Positions 20,199-27,397 of a stretch of 64,000 bases of DNA are shown here, one piece after another. Under the pieces are notes generated by a model. The model had not been told where the DNA came from and did not search any database. It saw only the letters and a program-made list of their open reading frames with translations. The translations under genes and the position numbers were made by a program. Positions within the stretch are counted from its first letter, which is position 1; every line of letters starts with the position of its first letter. Source of the DNA: Chitinophaga rhizosphaerae (lineage in GTDB: Bacteria > Bacteroidota > Bacteroidia > Chitinophagales > Chitinophagaceae); the NCBI RefSeq assembly GCF_003958645.1, contig NZ_RXLO01000002.1:434001-498000 (forward strand), read 5' to 3'.

Positions 20199-20499
20199 TA
20201 CTCACGTTTTGCAGGCGATCCCACGCCTGGTTCATCATTTCTATGTCCGGTATCGAATTATCTAGTTTGTCGGTGTACAGCGGCCACTCCTCCTGCATTG
20301 CGCGGAACGACTTCGGCTTTTTGCTGTTGGCGTTGAAGGTCAGCCAGTACAGCATTCTGAACGGCTCCTGCCGTTGCGCATCCCGCGTACGGTAGCCTTC
20401 AATCATCCAAATCAGCTCCTGCAGGCTTAATTCGTCAAAATCAGCAGGAGAAATACCGACCTCGCAAATCGCGATCTTCTCCAGATCACGGAGGGTTAT
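20179..20499 (-). CDS. Tail assembly chaperone, T part, made by -1 frameshift from G
   Basis: This open frame has no start codon of its own near its 5' end. In the -1 frame from the A9 run at the end of the G gene, the reading continues ITLRDLEKIAICEVGISPAD, then DELSLQELIWMIEGYR, and ends at 20179 after 106 codons. The resulting GT fusion would be about 220 residues. The organisation is that of lambda G/GT, whose two products act on the tape measure protein during tail assembly. The shorter ATG-initiated reading from 20406 starts inside this conserved block and is not preferred. Confidence 0.8.
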   Translation of the reverse strand: MTLRDLEKIAICEVGISPADFDELSLQELIWMIEGYRTRDAQRQEPFRMLYWLTFNANSKKPKSFRAMQEEWPLYTDKLDNSIPDIEMMNQAWDRLQNVSNGSSRN

Positions 20500-20510
20500 T
20501 TTTTTTTATC
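20496..20510 (-). promoter_or_regulatory. Programmed -1 frameshift site (A9 before the G stop codon)
   Basis: On the minus strand the sequence reads GCGGATAAAAAAAAATAACCC: nine A directly followed by the in-frame TAA of G. Slippage by -1 on the A run avoids the stop and enters the T frame. Position directly between G and the tape measure gene is where nearly all long-tailed phages shift frames. Confidence 0.8.
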
Positions 20511-20840
20511 CGCTCCGGGCTCCGAAGTCGAGGCGCCTTCCGCCGGCTCGATGTCCATTGCCACTTTGAAGGCCGTCAGGATTGGCAGGTGCTCCTTGGG
20601 CGACATCTCATCAAACCATTCCTGCACCTCCTGAAAGGTGATCGGGCAGGGCACTTTCCGACGAGCATGTTCACGTAGAATGCCTGCAAATGCGATTTTG
20701 GCCGCATGATCTTCATCCTGCTCGTCGTCGGTGAGCGGATCCTTCTTCAGGAGGGAACGCAAAAGTTTCAATGCGCCAGCGTCGAAACGCAGTTGGCGGA
20801 CAACGCCGCCCAGTTCAAATTGTACGTCTGTCATAATCAC
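20496..20840 (-). CDS. Tail assembly chaperone G
   Basis: A 114-residue acidic helical protein (MTDVQFELGGVVRQLRFDAG start, EPAEGASTSEPGADKKK end) between the tail tube gene and the tape measure gene. The terminal KKK is encoded by the slippery A9. It overlaps the tail tube gene by 4 bases. Role in tape-measure folding is inferred from gene order and the frameshift. Confidence 0.75.
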   Translation of the reverse strand: MIMTDVQFELGGVVRQLRFDAGALKLLRSLLKKDPLTDDEQDEDHAAKIAFAGILREHARRKVPCPITFQEVQEWFDEMSPKEHLPILTAFKVAMDIEPAEGASTSEPGADKKK

Positions 20841-21259
20841 GGTGTTGGTGCGGTTGCTACTGTGCCGGAAACGTTCAGTTCACCGGAGAAGGTTACGAAT
20901 TCGTTGTACGGAGCGCTCTCGTTGTAGGACGAAATGTATGCGGTAAAGGCGCGATAATAGGAGTCGTCCGAATTGGAGATCTTCCACTCCTTTTTGGTTT
21001 TCGCCTGGGCAATCTCCAACAGGTTTTCACCGCTTACCTCTGTGGAAGTGGGATCCAGTTTGAAGAAACCTTCAAACGACCCCGTCCAGGTAACATCGCC
21101 GGCTTCCCGGTCGATCCCGCATTTGGAATCGCCATTCAGTTCTTCCACGGCGAGATCGATGTCGGTGGCGGTAAGACAAGCGAGCACTTTCCAGACAGGC
21201 ACTGCGGTCGTTCCCGTGTTGAGGAAAAGGCCGACGTCATTCGCTTTCAGCTTTGCCAT
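20837..21259 (-). CDS. Major tail tube protein
   Basis: A 140-residue protein beginning MAKLKANDVGLFLNTGTTAV and containing IDLAVEELNGDSKCGIDRE and VTWTGSFEGFFKLDP, a pattern of TP901-1-type tail tube proteins (short beta-sandwich subunits stacking as hexamers). It sits directly upstream of the G/GT chaperones, the canonical place. Confidence 0.75.
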   Translation of the reverse strand: MAKLKANDVGLFLNTGTTAVPVWKVLACLTATDIDLAVEELNGDSKCGIDREAGDVTWTGSFEGFFKLDPTSTEVSGENLLEIAQAKTKKEWKISNSDDSYYRAFTAYISSYNESAPYNEFVTFSGELNVSGTVATAPTP

Positions 21260-21269
21260 TATTTTACAT

Positions 21270-21707
21270 TTAGTGTTGGTTTACAATGAGTTGAAATCGG
21301 ATGGCCTTCTCGACGAAGCGGTGGCGGGCGTCGGCGTACCGGCGCGTATCGCTTCCCTCTACATTTGTGACCACTAATTGGAAATCGGGGCCCAGGTCGA
21401 GCTGGGTAACAGGATCGGGGTTAACGATCTGGGTAATCTGGGTAGCAATGTTGTCTGCGAACAAGGTATTCCCACGGTCGGTGAGGTCGAATCGGGTGAC
21501 AACATGCACGATAATCGTGTTGTATGTTATGAAAGTCTGCTTATCGCCGTTCTGGTTGCATGTCTGCGAACCGAGGACGATGTATTGATCCGGAGCAGAT
21601 AAATCGGCATTCCCGTCGTAGATCGGCACTGGTTGCCCCAAGTGGAGCACCACACCGTCACATGCAAGAAAAATGGCGTTTCGTATGGCTGCGCCGGGAT
21701 CTTTCAT
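21270..21707 (-). CDS. Tail terminator/completion-like protein
   Basis: A 145-residue protein between the gp10-like protein and the tail tube. The start GAAIRNAIFLACDGVVLHLG followed by VPIYDG and QYIVLG resembles DUF3168-type tail completion proteins that cap the tail tube and join it to the head. The call rests on order and this pattern. Confidence 0.65.
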   Translation of the reverse strand: MKDPGAAIRNAIFLACDGVVLHLGQPVPIYDGNADLSAPDQYIVLGSQTCNQNGDKQTFITYNTIIVHVVTRFDLTDRGNTLFADNIATQITQIVNPDPVTQLDLGPDFQLVVTNVEGSDTRRYADARHRFVEKAIRFQLIVNQH

Positions 21708-22282
21708 TTAAATAATTCTTTGAGTCGTTTTACTACTTCGGCTTTGTTCTTTACGTACGCTGGGTACAGAAATGGTCTAGCTGGCAATCCGCGCTCCAGT
21801 ATCTTAATCATGATCGAATACGTCACATCGATGTAGCTTTCAGTTCCATCTGAGGCGGTATAGATTTGGCGATCTGGTATTCCGTGCCGCTTCATCCATG
21901 CCCGGATGTTCTCCTCGAACTCGTCCCAGGTGCCAGGATAAGGGCCTTTGTACTTCATCGCGTATTGTGCCCATTCTGCCGGCACACTGACCTGTCGCCC
22001 TGTACCCCATTCGATAAAAGGTGCGTATTTGGACGAATTCAGTACTTCGTATTTATTCTTCCCGATCGCACGCACCTGTTGGTGAGATATCAGCCCTCCG
22101 CCTGCTCCCAGATCAATCGCACCCTCTCGCTGAATATTGCTGATCGCATCGTCGTTGGTATCGAATGCCGCGGCTTGGAGAATATCATCGACATCGTTTA
22201 TGAGCTTCTTGTCGATTTTCTTCAGCTTACCAAAGGCCTTATCCATGCCCTCAATTTTCAGCGTGTATCGCACGCGGCCCAT
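21704..22282 (-). CDS. HK97 gp10-like head-tail joining protein
   Basis: A 192-residue protein. The N-terminal block (VRYTLKIEGMDKAFGKLKKI), the central NSSKYAPFIEWGTGRQVSVP and the terminal GLPARPFLYPAYVKNKAEVV are characteristic of the HK97-gp10 family found in head-tail interfaces. It is longer than the usual 120-150 residues because of an insertion (about residues 105-145). It overlaps the next gene by 4 bases. Confidence 0.85.
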   Translation of the reverse strand: MGRVRYTLKIEGMDKAFGKLKKIDKKLINDVDDILQAAAFDTNDDAISNIQREGAIDLGAGGGLISHQQVRAIGKNKYEVLNSSKYAPFIEWGTGRQVSVPAEWAQYAMKYKGPYPGTWDEFEENIRAWMKRHGIPDRQIYTASDGTESYIDVTYSIMIKILERGLPARPFLYPAYVKNKAEVVKRLKELFK

Positions 22283-22285
22283 TAT

Positions 22286-22609
22286 CTACACTTTTTCGGT
22301 GATGGTGATATACCAGAAACGCTCTCGCAGATCCGACTCAATACCGGTGATCGTAAACGATCCGCCTTTAAAGGCTACGAGCATTTCGTACTGAGGCGCG
22401 AAGCCGTTGCGAAACCGTAGCGACAACCGGTAGGTATTACCCAGGGAAGGTTGGAACCCCTCCTCTCCCGGTTTGCTGCTCACCTGCTTCGCCCCCACCC
22501 AGTCGGTTAGGGTATCGGTGTACTCGACCGTTTGGCCACCACCGGCAACCGCCGTTGCGACGGGAGTCTGAAAGGTGGCTTTATACCGCATCTGGCCGAT
22601 CATATCCAC
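22286..22609 (-). CDS. Head-tail adaptor (head closure) protein
   Basis: A 107-residue protein: IGQMRYKATFQTPVATAVAG, then TDTLTDWVGAKQVSSKPG and FTITGIESDLRERFWYITIT. This is the pattern of SPP1 gp16 / HK97 gp7-type head closure proteins. It overlaps the connector gene upstream by 10 bases. Confidence 0.8.
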   Translation of the reverse strand: MDMIGQMRYKATFQTPVATAVAGGGQTVEYTDTLTDWVGAKQVSSKPGEEGFQPSLGNTYRLSLRFRNGFAPQYEMLVAFKGGSFTITGIESDLRERFWYITITEKV

Positions 22610-23139
22610 GCGTTTTTGTCGTAGCCAGCCAACATGTAAAGAACATCGGTGTTAAGTTGCCCCGTCTTGGCAGTATCACCCCGGTTCTCGTACATCCATG
22701 CGACCTGCTTCAGGACACCCTGGCGGAGTGCCTCCGGCGCCGTTACATATCCGGCGTCGTAGGTTATCGTCCACCAACCTGCTGCACCTTTGAACTGTTT
22801 GAATTGATCGCCGATGATCGTATAGGTGGAGGTAGTGATGGTCAGGGTATCGTCGAGGTCGTACTTGAAAGTCGAGGCGGTAATGTTACCGACGGGCCCG
22901 TAGGGCAGCGCAATTGCACTGCATCCGTCATGGGAAAAAGTAACTTTCAGCGACCGTACTGCCAGGAAGATGTTCAGGCGCTTCTCCAGTAGCTGGCGGG
23001 CACCCGTGATCATCCCGGAAATCACCGCATCGTCATCGGCAAAGCTCACCCGCAGGAAGTCTTTGACCTCCTGTAGGCTTACCGGTTCCTGGGCAGGAGC
23101 CGCAAGCTCTACGACGTCTTTGATGCGGTTACGGATCAT
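22600..23139 (-). CDS. Head-tail connector (gp6-like)
   Basis: A 179-residue protein with the motif PVSLQEVKDFLRVSFADDDA followed by VISGMITGARQLLEKRLNI, typical of gp6/gp15-like connectors that bind below the portal. The second half is beta-rich (ITYDAGYVTAPEALRQGVL), common in this family. Confidence 0.85.
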   Translation of the reverse strand: MIRNRIKDVVELAAPAQEPVSLQEVKDFLRVSFADDDAVISGMITGARQLLEKRLNIFLAVRSLKVTFSHDGCSAIALPYGPVGNITASTFKYDLDDTLTITTSTYTIIGDQFKQFKGAAGWWTITYDAGYVTAPEALRQGVLKQVAWMYENRGDTAKTGQLNTDVLYMLAGYDKNAWI

Positions 23140-23405
23140 TTCTGTTTAACTTTTCTGGGTTTTGCAACTTTAGGAGCGGCAGGTACACCCGTTTCACCTT
23201 CGACTTCCGGTGCTTCCGATGCTTCCGGTGCTTCCGGTGCTTCCGGTGCTTCCGGTGCTTCCGGTTCCGCATCAGGGAGTTTCACATACCCCGCATTCCG
23301 CAGGAGCTCCGCGCGCCTTTCGTCGCACTCGTACTCCATGCCGACCGTCTGCAGCTCTTTGGTGTCCCGGTCGATAAATTTCTTGGTAACAAGGGTCTTG
23401 ACCAT
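23136..23405 (-). CDS. Small acidic protein with EAP repeats
   Basis: An 89-residue protein. The N-terminal 45 residues (VTKKFIDRDTKELQTVGMEY) resemble short head-tail accessory domains. Residues about 48-68 are six tandem EAP/EAS units, encoded by a 9-base repeat (23206-23268), and the end is basic (KVAKPRKVKQK). Function unknown; a structural accessory role is inferred from position. Confidence 0.65.
   Translation of the reverse strand: MVKTLVTKKFIDRDTKELQTVGMEYECDERRAELLRNAGYVKLPDAEPEAPEAPEAPEAPEASEAPEVEGETGVPAAPKVAKPRKVKQK
23206..23268. repeat. 9-base tandem repeat encoding EAP units
   Basis: The unit TCCGGTGCT (plus strand) is repeated about seven times with single-base changes. Being in frame, copy number changes would only lengthen the EAP linker. 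Confidence 0.75.
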
Positions 23406-23407
23406 GG

Positions 23408-23830
23408 CTATGAATTTTGTTTGCGTGCGTTAATCATACCCTTGACTTGGGCCGACATAGTACCGGTACCGGTGAACTTTAACCGGATATATCGGAAACC
23501 GACGTCCTTCAGCGACCAGCCGAATGTCTGTGATGCAACATCCGTCGCCGTCGCTGCGGCATTGGCAGTCAGGGAATAGTAGTTCGTACCGTCGATACTA
23601 TATTCCAACGCCACAGTGCCCGCAACGGTGCCGCTAATCTTCGTATAGGTCACGGAGATCTCGGCAGTTTTGTAGAAACTGTTCAGCGGCGTCGGAATGG
23701 TCATGTATTTGGTCGCGGTGTTGGTCACCGTGTCCAGTGCCTTGCTGTATTGCGACACAAAGGCGGTCTGCGCCTGGGAGGCCAGGGCAAAACCGAACAC
23801 CAATGTCACGAGAAAGAGGAAACGTTTCAT
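23408..23830 (-). CDS. Head-module protein with a Sec signal peptide
   Basis: A 140-residue protein beginning with an evident signal peptide (MKRFLFLVTLVFGFALASQAQ). The mature part is a single beta-rich domain (VAGTVALEYSIDGTNYYSLT, FRYIRLKFTGTGTMSAQVKG), similar in layout to carbohydrate-binding or decoration-type folds. It lies between the capsid and connector genes. A secreted product is unusual in a head operon: it could be a surface or exclusion factor, or a decoration protein with a misleading N-terminus. Confidence 0.7.
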   Translation of the reverse strand: MKRFLFLVTLVFGFALASQAQTAFVSQYSKALDTVTNTATKYMTIPTPLNSFYKTAEISVTYTKISGTVAGTVALEYSIDGTNYYSLTANAAATATDVASQTFGWSLKDVGFRYIRLKFTGTGTMSAQVKGMINARKQNS

Positions 23831-23845
23831 TTGCTTTTAGAATGA

Positions 23846-23872
23846 GGGAGGGCGGTTTTACGCCACCCTCCC
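23846..23872 (-). other. GC-rich stem-loop after the major capsid gene
   Basis: GGGAGGG at 23846 pairs with CCCTCCC ending at 23872, extended by GG/CC pairs around a small bulge, with a TTTTA loop. It is the only sizeable gap in the head operon. It lacks a U tract on the transcribed strand, so it may be a processing or mRNA-stability element that uncouples high capsid expression from downstream genes. Confidence 0.5.
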
Positions 23873-23897
23873 GGTGAGGTATTTCGTTAAGGATCTG

Positions 23898-25196
23898 TTA
23901 CACTACAGGGGTTGCCACGTCGCCAGCGATGAAAAAGCGGCTACCATATACAGGAAGCGCAACGGTTTCTTCGATACGAACGGTATACTTGTTACGACGG
24001 AAGTTATCCTGATCGTGTTCGCTGATTTCCAGTCGCATATCTTCCTGAACGAGCAGTTGTGCGCCCAGGCTCCAGTCACCAATAAGGAATTTGTTCGCTT
24101 CTGCTCCCGCGAAGTCTTTGTTCATGGCAGTGGAAGAATACACCGGAATACCAGAAACATACATTACCCCATTCACAAACGTTACATTCTTAGGCAGATC
24201 ATACTCACCTGATCCTGCAGCTTTGTTTTTGAAGAATGAGAAATAGTACTTGGGGCGCAGCAGAATTGTCGTAACGTCAGTTTCCAGTTCATCTTCAGCC
24301 TGAGACAGGCCGTCGATAAGCTGTTCTACCAGGGTATCCGCCGTAGAATCGGAAGCGGTATAGTTACCGGCGGTTAAAATGCCCTTCAGGTTATCACCGG
24401 TACCATCGCCCCACAGTTCCTGGCGATCTTCAGCTCTGCGAAGAAGTTCGGGGAGGCGGGACTGCATGAGTGATACAAACCCGGGGATATTGTTGAACGC
24501 CTTCTTTGTTACGTCCATCAGCCCCGCAATGGTCTGGATTTTAACACTGTCTTCCTGCAGTCTCAGATCCAGTTTGGATTTTACCGCCCCTTCTGTATGA
24601 ACATCGGGCGCACCTTCACCGGGAATTTCCCGCATGTATACGAATTCAGTGCCGGGACCGATCGAGCCAACAGGTAACAGATCCCGCACATTCACCTTAC
24701 GTTTGGGCAGTTCGATAATACCGGGACGAATAATGTTCCCCCATGCATCACCGCCACTTACGCTGGCCGTTGTTACGTCACCAACTGCTTTTAATTGGAT
24801 TGATAGGTTCTTTTTCCGGCCGCTATCACCGCGAGCCATTTTCTCCAGCTCATCGGTTTGTTCAACCAGCGCATCAGCAAGCACCTGATTGAAGTTCTTC
24901 CGCTTCGGCTCAGCCCCTTCGCGCCCACGAGCAGCTTTCAGGGATTTCACTTCTTCTTTCAATTTATCCTGCTCGTCACGTACAACAGTAACGCTGGATT
25001 TCACTTCTTCGACGCCTTCTTTGACGCCTTTCACTTCGTCGGCGACATCGCCGATTTGCTTTTTCACTGCTGCCTGGCCTTTTTCGGCCTCGGTTTTCAG
25101 CTCTTTGACCGCTTTGGTCACTTCCTCCATTCCGCCGCCGCCATCGGCGAGCGCGTCACGGTACAGGAAGTTCATGGGAAATAATATCCGAAACAT
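23898..25196 (-). CDS. Major capsid protein, HK97 type with scaffold (delta) domain
   Basis: A 432-residue protein. Residues about 20-110 form a long charged coiled coil (KAVKELKTEAEKGQAAVKKQ and similar), the scaffolding delta domain removed in HK97-type capsid maturation. The remainder has the family's blocks: GIIELPKRKVNVRDLLPVGS, LDLRLQEDSVKIQTIAGLMD, and the terminal QLLVQEDMRLEISEHDQDN. Located directly downstream of the protease gene, as in HK97. Confidence 0.92.
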   Translation of the reverse strand: MFRILFPMNFLYRDALADGGGGMEEVTKAVKELKTEAEKGQAAVKKQIGDVADEVKGVKEGVEEVKSSVTVVRDEQDKLKEEVKSLKAARGREGAEPKRKNFNQVLADALVEQTDELEKMARGDSGRKKNLSIQLKAVGDVTTASVSGGDAWGNIIRPGIIELPKRKVNVRDLLPVGSIGPGTEFVYMREIPGEGAPDVHTEGAVKSKLDLRLQEDSVKIQTIAGLMDVTKKAFNNIPGFVSLMQSRLPELLRRAEDRQELWGDGTGDNLKGILTAGNYTASDSTADTLVEQLIDGLSQAEDELETDVTTILLRPKYYFSFFKNKAAGSGEYDLPKNVTFVNGVMYVSGIPVYSSTAMNKDFAGAEANKFLIGDWSLGAQLLVQEDMRLEISEHDQDNFRRNKYTVRIEETVALPVYGSRFFIAGDVATPVV

Positions 25197-25201
25197 GAGT
25201 G

Positions 25202-25936
25202 TCAGTTTTTGTAGATGTTTTGAACTGATTTTATTTCACTCAATAAACCGGAGTAATCAACCGCTTTGACAACCGGCTGCGTGGTCTCGGATGCCGGCGC
25301 AGTGGCTTTTTCGTCAATGTCAAGAAGATATTGTTGAATCGCTTTGAGTTGTAATTCCAGTAAGGAAAAAGTTTCGTCGGAATAGTGACCGTTGCGGAGA
25401 CTTTTGATCGTCCGCTCCAGCATGGAGGACGCCTCCGCTTTTGTAAGGGATTTGGCGACTCCGAAGGTCGGCGTGTTGGCATTCGCGCCCCACAGGACGG
25501 TGGAACCTTCCCACAGCGCGATTTGCTTGATGATGTTTACACCATCTTTACGTTGTTCTTCTTCGATTACGCCGAATCCGATACTGTGCTGGTTGATGTG
25601 GCCGTCCACATACAGCTCCATCACGTCGTTACCCAGGCGGGTACGGCTGGGAGAGGAGATACCAATGAGATAATCCCCTTCAACGTACAGGTCGGAGAAC
25701 TTACCCAGTGCATGCTCCATCAGGTATACGTGATCGGTAAGGTGCCAGATCTCGTTGGTGCCTTTAGGGCCGCGTTCCTTGATAGTCTTTGTTGCGGCAG
25801 AATGCAGGATGATATCGCGATCGCGGTCGAGGTTAGCCTCTCCGAACGATGCGATTGCAATTTTCAGTGTACGAGACTGCGTGTCTACGTCCTTAATGCC
25901 CCCATCGAGGGTCTTGTACTGAATGTTCCTTTTCAT
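25202..25936 (-). CDS. Prohead protease, HK97 family
   Basis: A 244-residue serine protease that cleaves the capsid scaffold. The catalytic His is in WHLTDH or MEHALG, and the Ser in HINQHSIGFG; the family's LWEGSTVLWGANANTPT block follows. The start at MKRNIQYKTLDGG (25936) is preferred because it is the conserved N-terminus. It lies 5 bases upstream of the capsid gene. Confidence 0.88.
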   Translation of the reverse strand: MKRNIQYKTLDGGIKDVDTQSRTLKIAIASFGEANLDRDRDIILHSAATKTIKERGPKGTNEIWHLTDHVYLMEHALGKFSDLYVEGDYLIGISSPSRTRLGNDVMELYVDGHINQHSIGFGVIEEEQRKDGVNIIKQIALWEGSTVLWGANANTPTFGVAKSLTKAEASSMLERTIKSLRNGHYSDETFSLLELQLKAIQQYLLDIDEKATAPASETTQPVVKAVDYSGLLSEIKSVQNIYKN

Positions 25937-26090
25937 GCGCGTTATGGGAATGCGCATGGTCAGAGGTTACCTGTAACGGTACAGGCGCGTGAACTGGACG
26001 TTTTTCTTTGCGGGGAGAATCAGATAAATTGGGTGGGAAATTGGTTCTGGCTTTCTCTTTGCGCGGAGTAATCTTGCGCTTTTCTGCCAT
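25893..26090 (-). CDS. Possible small basic protein overlapping the protease start
   Basis: A 65-residue Lys/Arg/His/Pro-rich frame (MAEKRKITPRKEKARTNFPP) fills the gap between the protease gene and the next gene and overlaps the protease start by 44 bases. It has no recognised family and is probably disordered. The overlap and low complexity keep confidence low. Confidence 0.35.
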   Translation of the reverse strand: MAEKRKITPRKEKARTNFPPNLSDSPRKEKRPVHAPVPLQVTSDHAHSHNAHEKEHSVQDPRWGH

Positions 26091-26109
26091 ACGTTTACAA
26101 AAATAGTAT

Positions 26110-26295
26110 TTATTTCAATTCGCAAAATAGTTTTTCGATTTCTTCCAAAGTTTTTTTCGGCACCAGGTGCAAATCTCTTTTCTGTTCGATGCGTTGCTTC
26201 AGTTGAAATCGCTCAAACTCCAGCCGCATGCGGATCAGGCGGCACGCGCCTGGCGGCGTCGGTATAACAATCTTAATCGCTTCTTCCAATGTCAT
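26110..26295 (-). CDS. Small helical protein of unknown function
   Basis: A 61-residue frame (MTLEEAIKIVIPTPPGACRL, then FERFQLKQRIEQKRDLHLVP) with two likely helices. It starts 11 bases after the minor head gene and keeps the operon continuous. No family recognised. Confidence 0.5.
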   Translation of the reverse strand: MTLEEAIKIVIPTPPGACRLIRMRLEFERFQLKQRIEQKRDLHLVPKKTLEEIEKLFCELK

Positions 26296-26305
26296 TACGA
26301 TACTT

Positions 26306-27106
26306 TTACGCTCTTATCGGCATCCCGTTTCCGTCGCGCGCTGGCCTGGTGCTCACAATGCATCGACATTGAATGACTTCTTTCGCGCCACCTTGCGGAT
26401 CACCCGGATGCATCATGCCATTGCTGAACGGCTGCTCCAGCGGCACAACTTCACCTCCCACGCCACCCTGTGCCACGTCCTTGTGCGTTTCGCGGACACG
26501 TCCGTCGTGGGCATTTACCCAGCGCTTATTCATCCGCAGGCCACTGCGCCGTGCCGCAGTCATGCCGCCGAAGTTCGCCGCAGCTACGGTCTCCGTGCGG
26601 GAGATCACCCGCGCACGTGCCAGCGGGATCGTTTTATCATCCCTCATGGATCTGGCGATCTGCTCCGGGCCGAGTCCCGCCTCGCGGCCTTCGATGATCT
26701 TACGGATCAGCCATTCCTTGGTGGTCTCGTCAATGCTGGTGATCTTATCCCCGCCGTAAGCGGTGAAAAAGATATTCAGTATCGCCTCCCACTCGGCATT
26801 GAAGCCGAAAGCTTTGGTGCGTACGGGAACATCATAACCTTTCACCTGGTCGAGGATGTTGCCGTACTCAATGTTCGCCCAGCGGACTCCTACATCCGTA
26901 TACAGGCGCTGCAGCAGATCCGCCACATCCTGCCGGCGAATCAATAGCGACATGGCGGCAATCGTCTGCTCGATGCCGTTCTCGACGAGGTACGCCGCAA
27001 TCTGACGTGCCTGGCGCCGCAACAAGGCGTACACCTGCTTCGCATATTTGCGTTCGTACCGTTTCTGAAACGTCTCAAACTGCCGCCATATCTGCCGATC
27101 GGTCAT
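26306..27106 (-). CDS. Minor head protein, Mu F / SPP1 gp7 family
   Basis: A 266-residue protein. The C-terminal half has the family signature: RARVISRTETVAAANFGGMT, KRWVNAHDGRVRETHKDV, and HPGDPQGGAKEVIQCRC, where the WxxxxDxRVRxxH and NCRC-like blocks are clear. Such proteins bind the portal and may enter the cell with DNA. Overlaps its upstream neighbour by 4 bases. Confidence 0.9.
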   Translation of the reverse strand: MTDRQIWRQFETFQKRYERKYAKQVYALLRRQARQIAAYLVENGIEQTIAAMSLLIRRQDVADLLQRLYTDVGVRWANIEYGNILDQVKGYDVPVRTKAFGFNAEWEAILNIFFTAYGGDKITSIDETTKEWLIRKIIEGREAGLGPEQIARSMRDDKTIPLARARVISRTETVAAANFGGMTAARRSGLRMNKRWVNAHDGRVRETHKDVAQGGVGGEVVPLEQPFSNGMMHPGDPQGGAKEVIQCRCIVSTRPARDGNGMPIRA

Positions 27107-27387
27107 AAAGGCGAAATCGTTGCATCCAGATTCATGTTATCGCAGAGTCCAATGCCCGTGATCGTTTTCTTGTCAGGCATGGTCGTATCAAACTTGTACC
27201 CAATGGCGGGATAAAGACCAGCACACTCATTGTCTGTTTCAATGTCTGCCACGATTTCGCCATTCGCGCCAATCCGGAGCCATGCCTTACCGATCGCGAT
27301 GTGGTCAAAATTCCGTGACACTATCACGGGATTCTCCCACGTAAGCCCTGTCTCCTGTTTCTCAACAACAATGTTTGTGTAACGCAT
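27103..27387 (-). CDS. Small protein between portal and minor head genes
   Basis: A 94-residue protein (MRYTNIVVEKQETGLTWENP start) that is beta-rich, with MPDKKTITGIGLCDN near the end. Unrecognised. The ATG at 27387 is used since upstream codons overlap the portal stop. A structural accessory role is inferred only from place. Confidence 0.55.
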   Translation of the reverse strand: MRYTNIVVEKQETGLTWENPVIVSRNFDHIAIGKAWLRIGANGEIVADIETDNECAGLYPAIGYKFDTTMPDKKTITGIGLCDNMNLDATISPL

Positions 27388-27397
27388 AAAAATTGGA

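Noticed and set aside
20179..20406. A separate 75-residue gene starting at 20406
   Set aside because: The frame is open upstream to the A9 run, and the conserved T block begins before this ATG, so the frameshift product explains it better.
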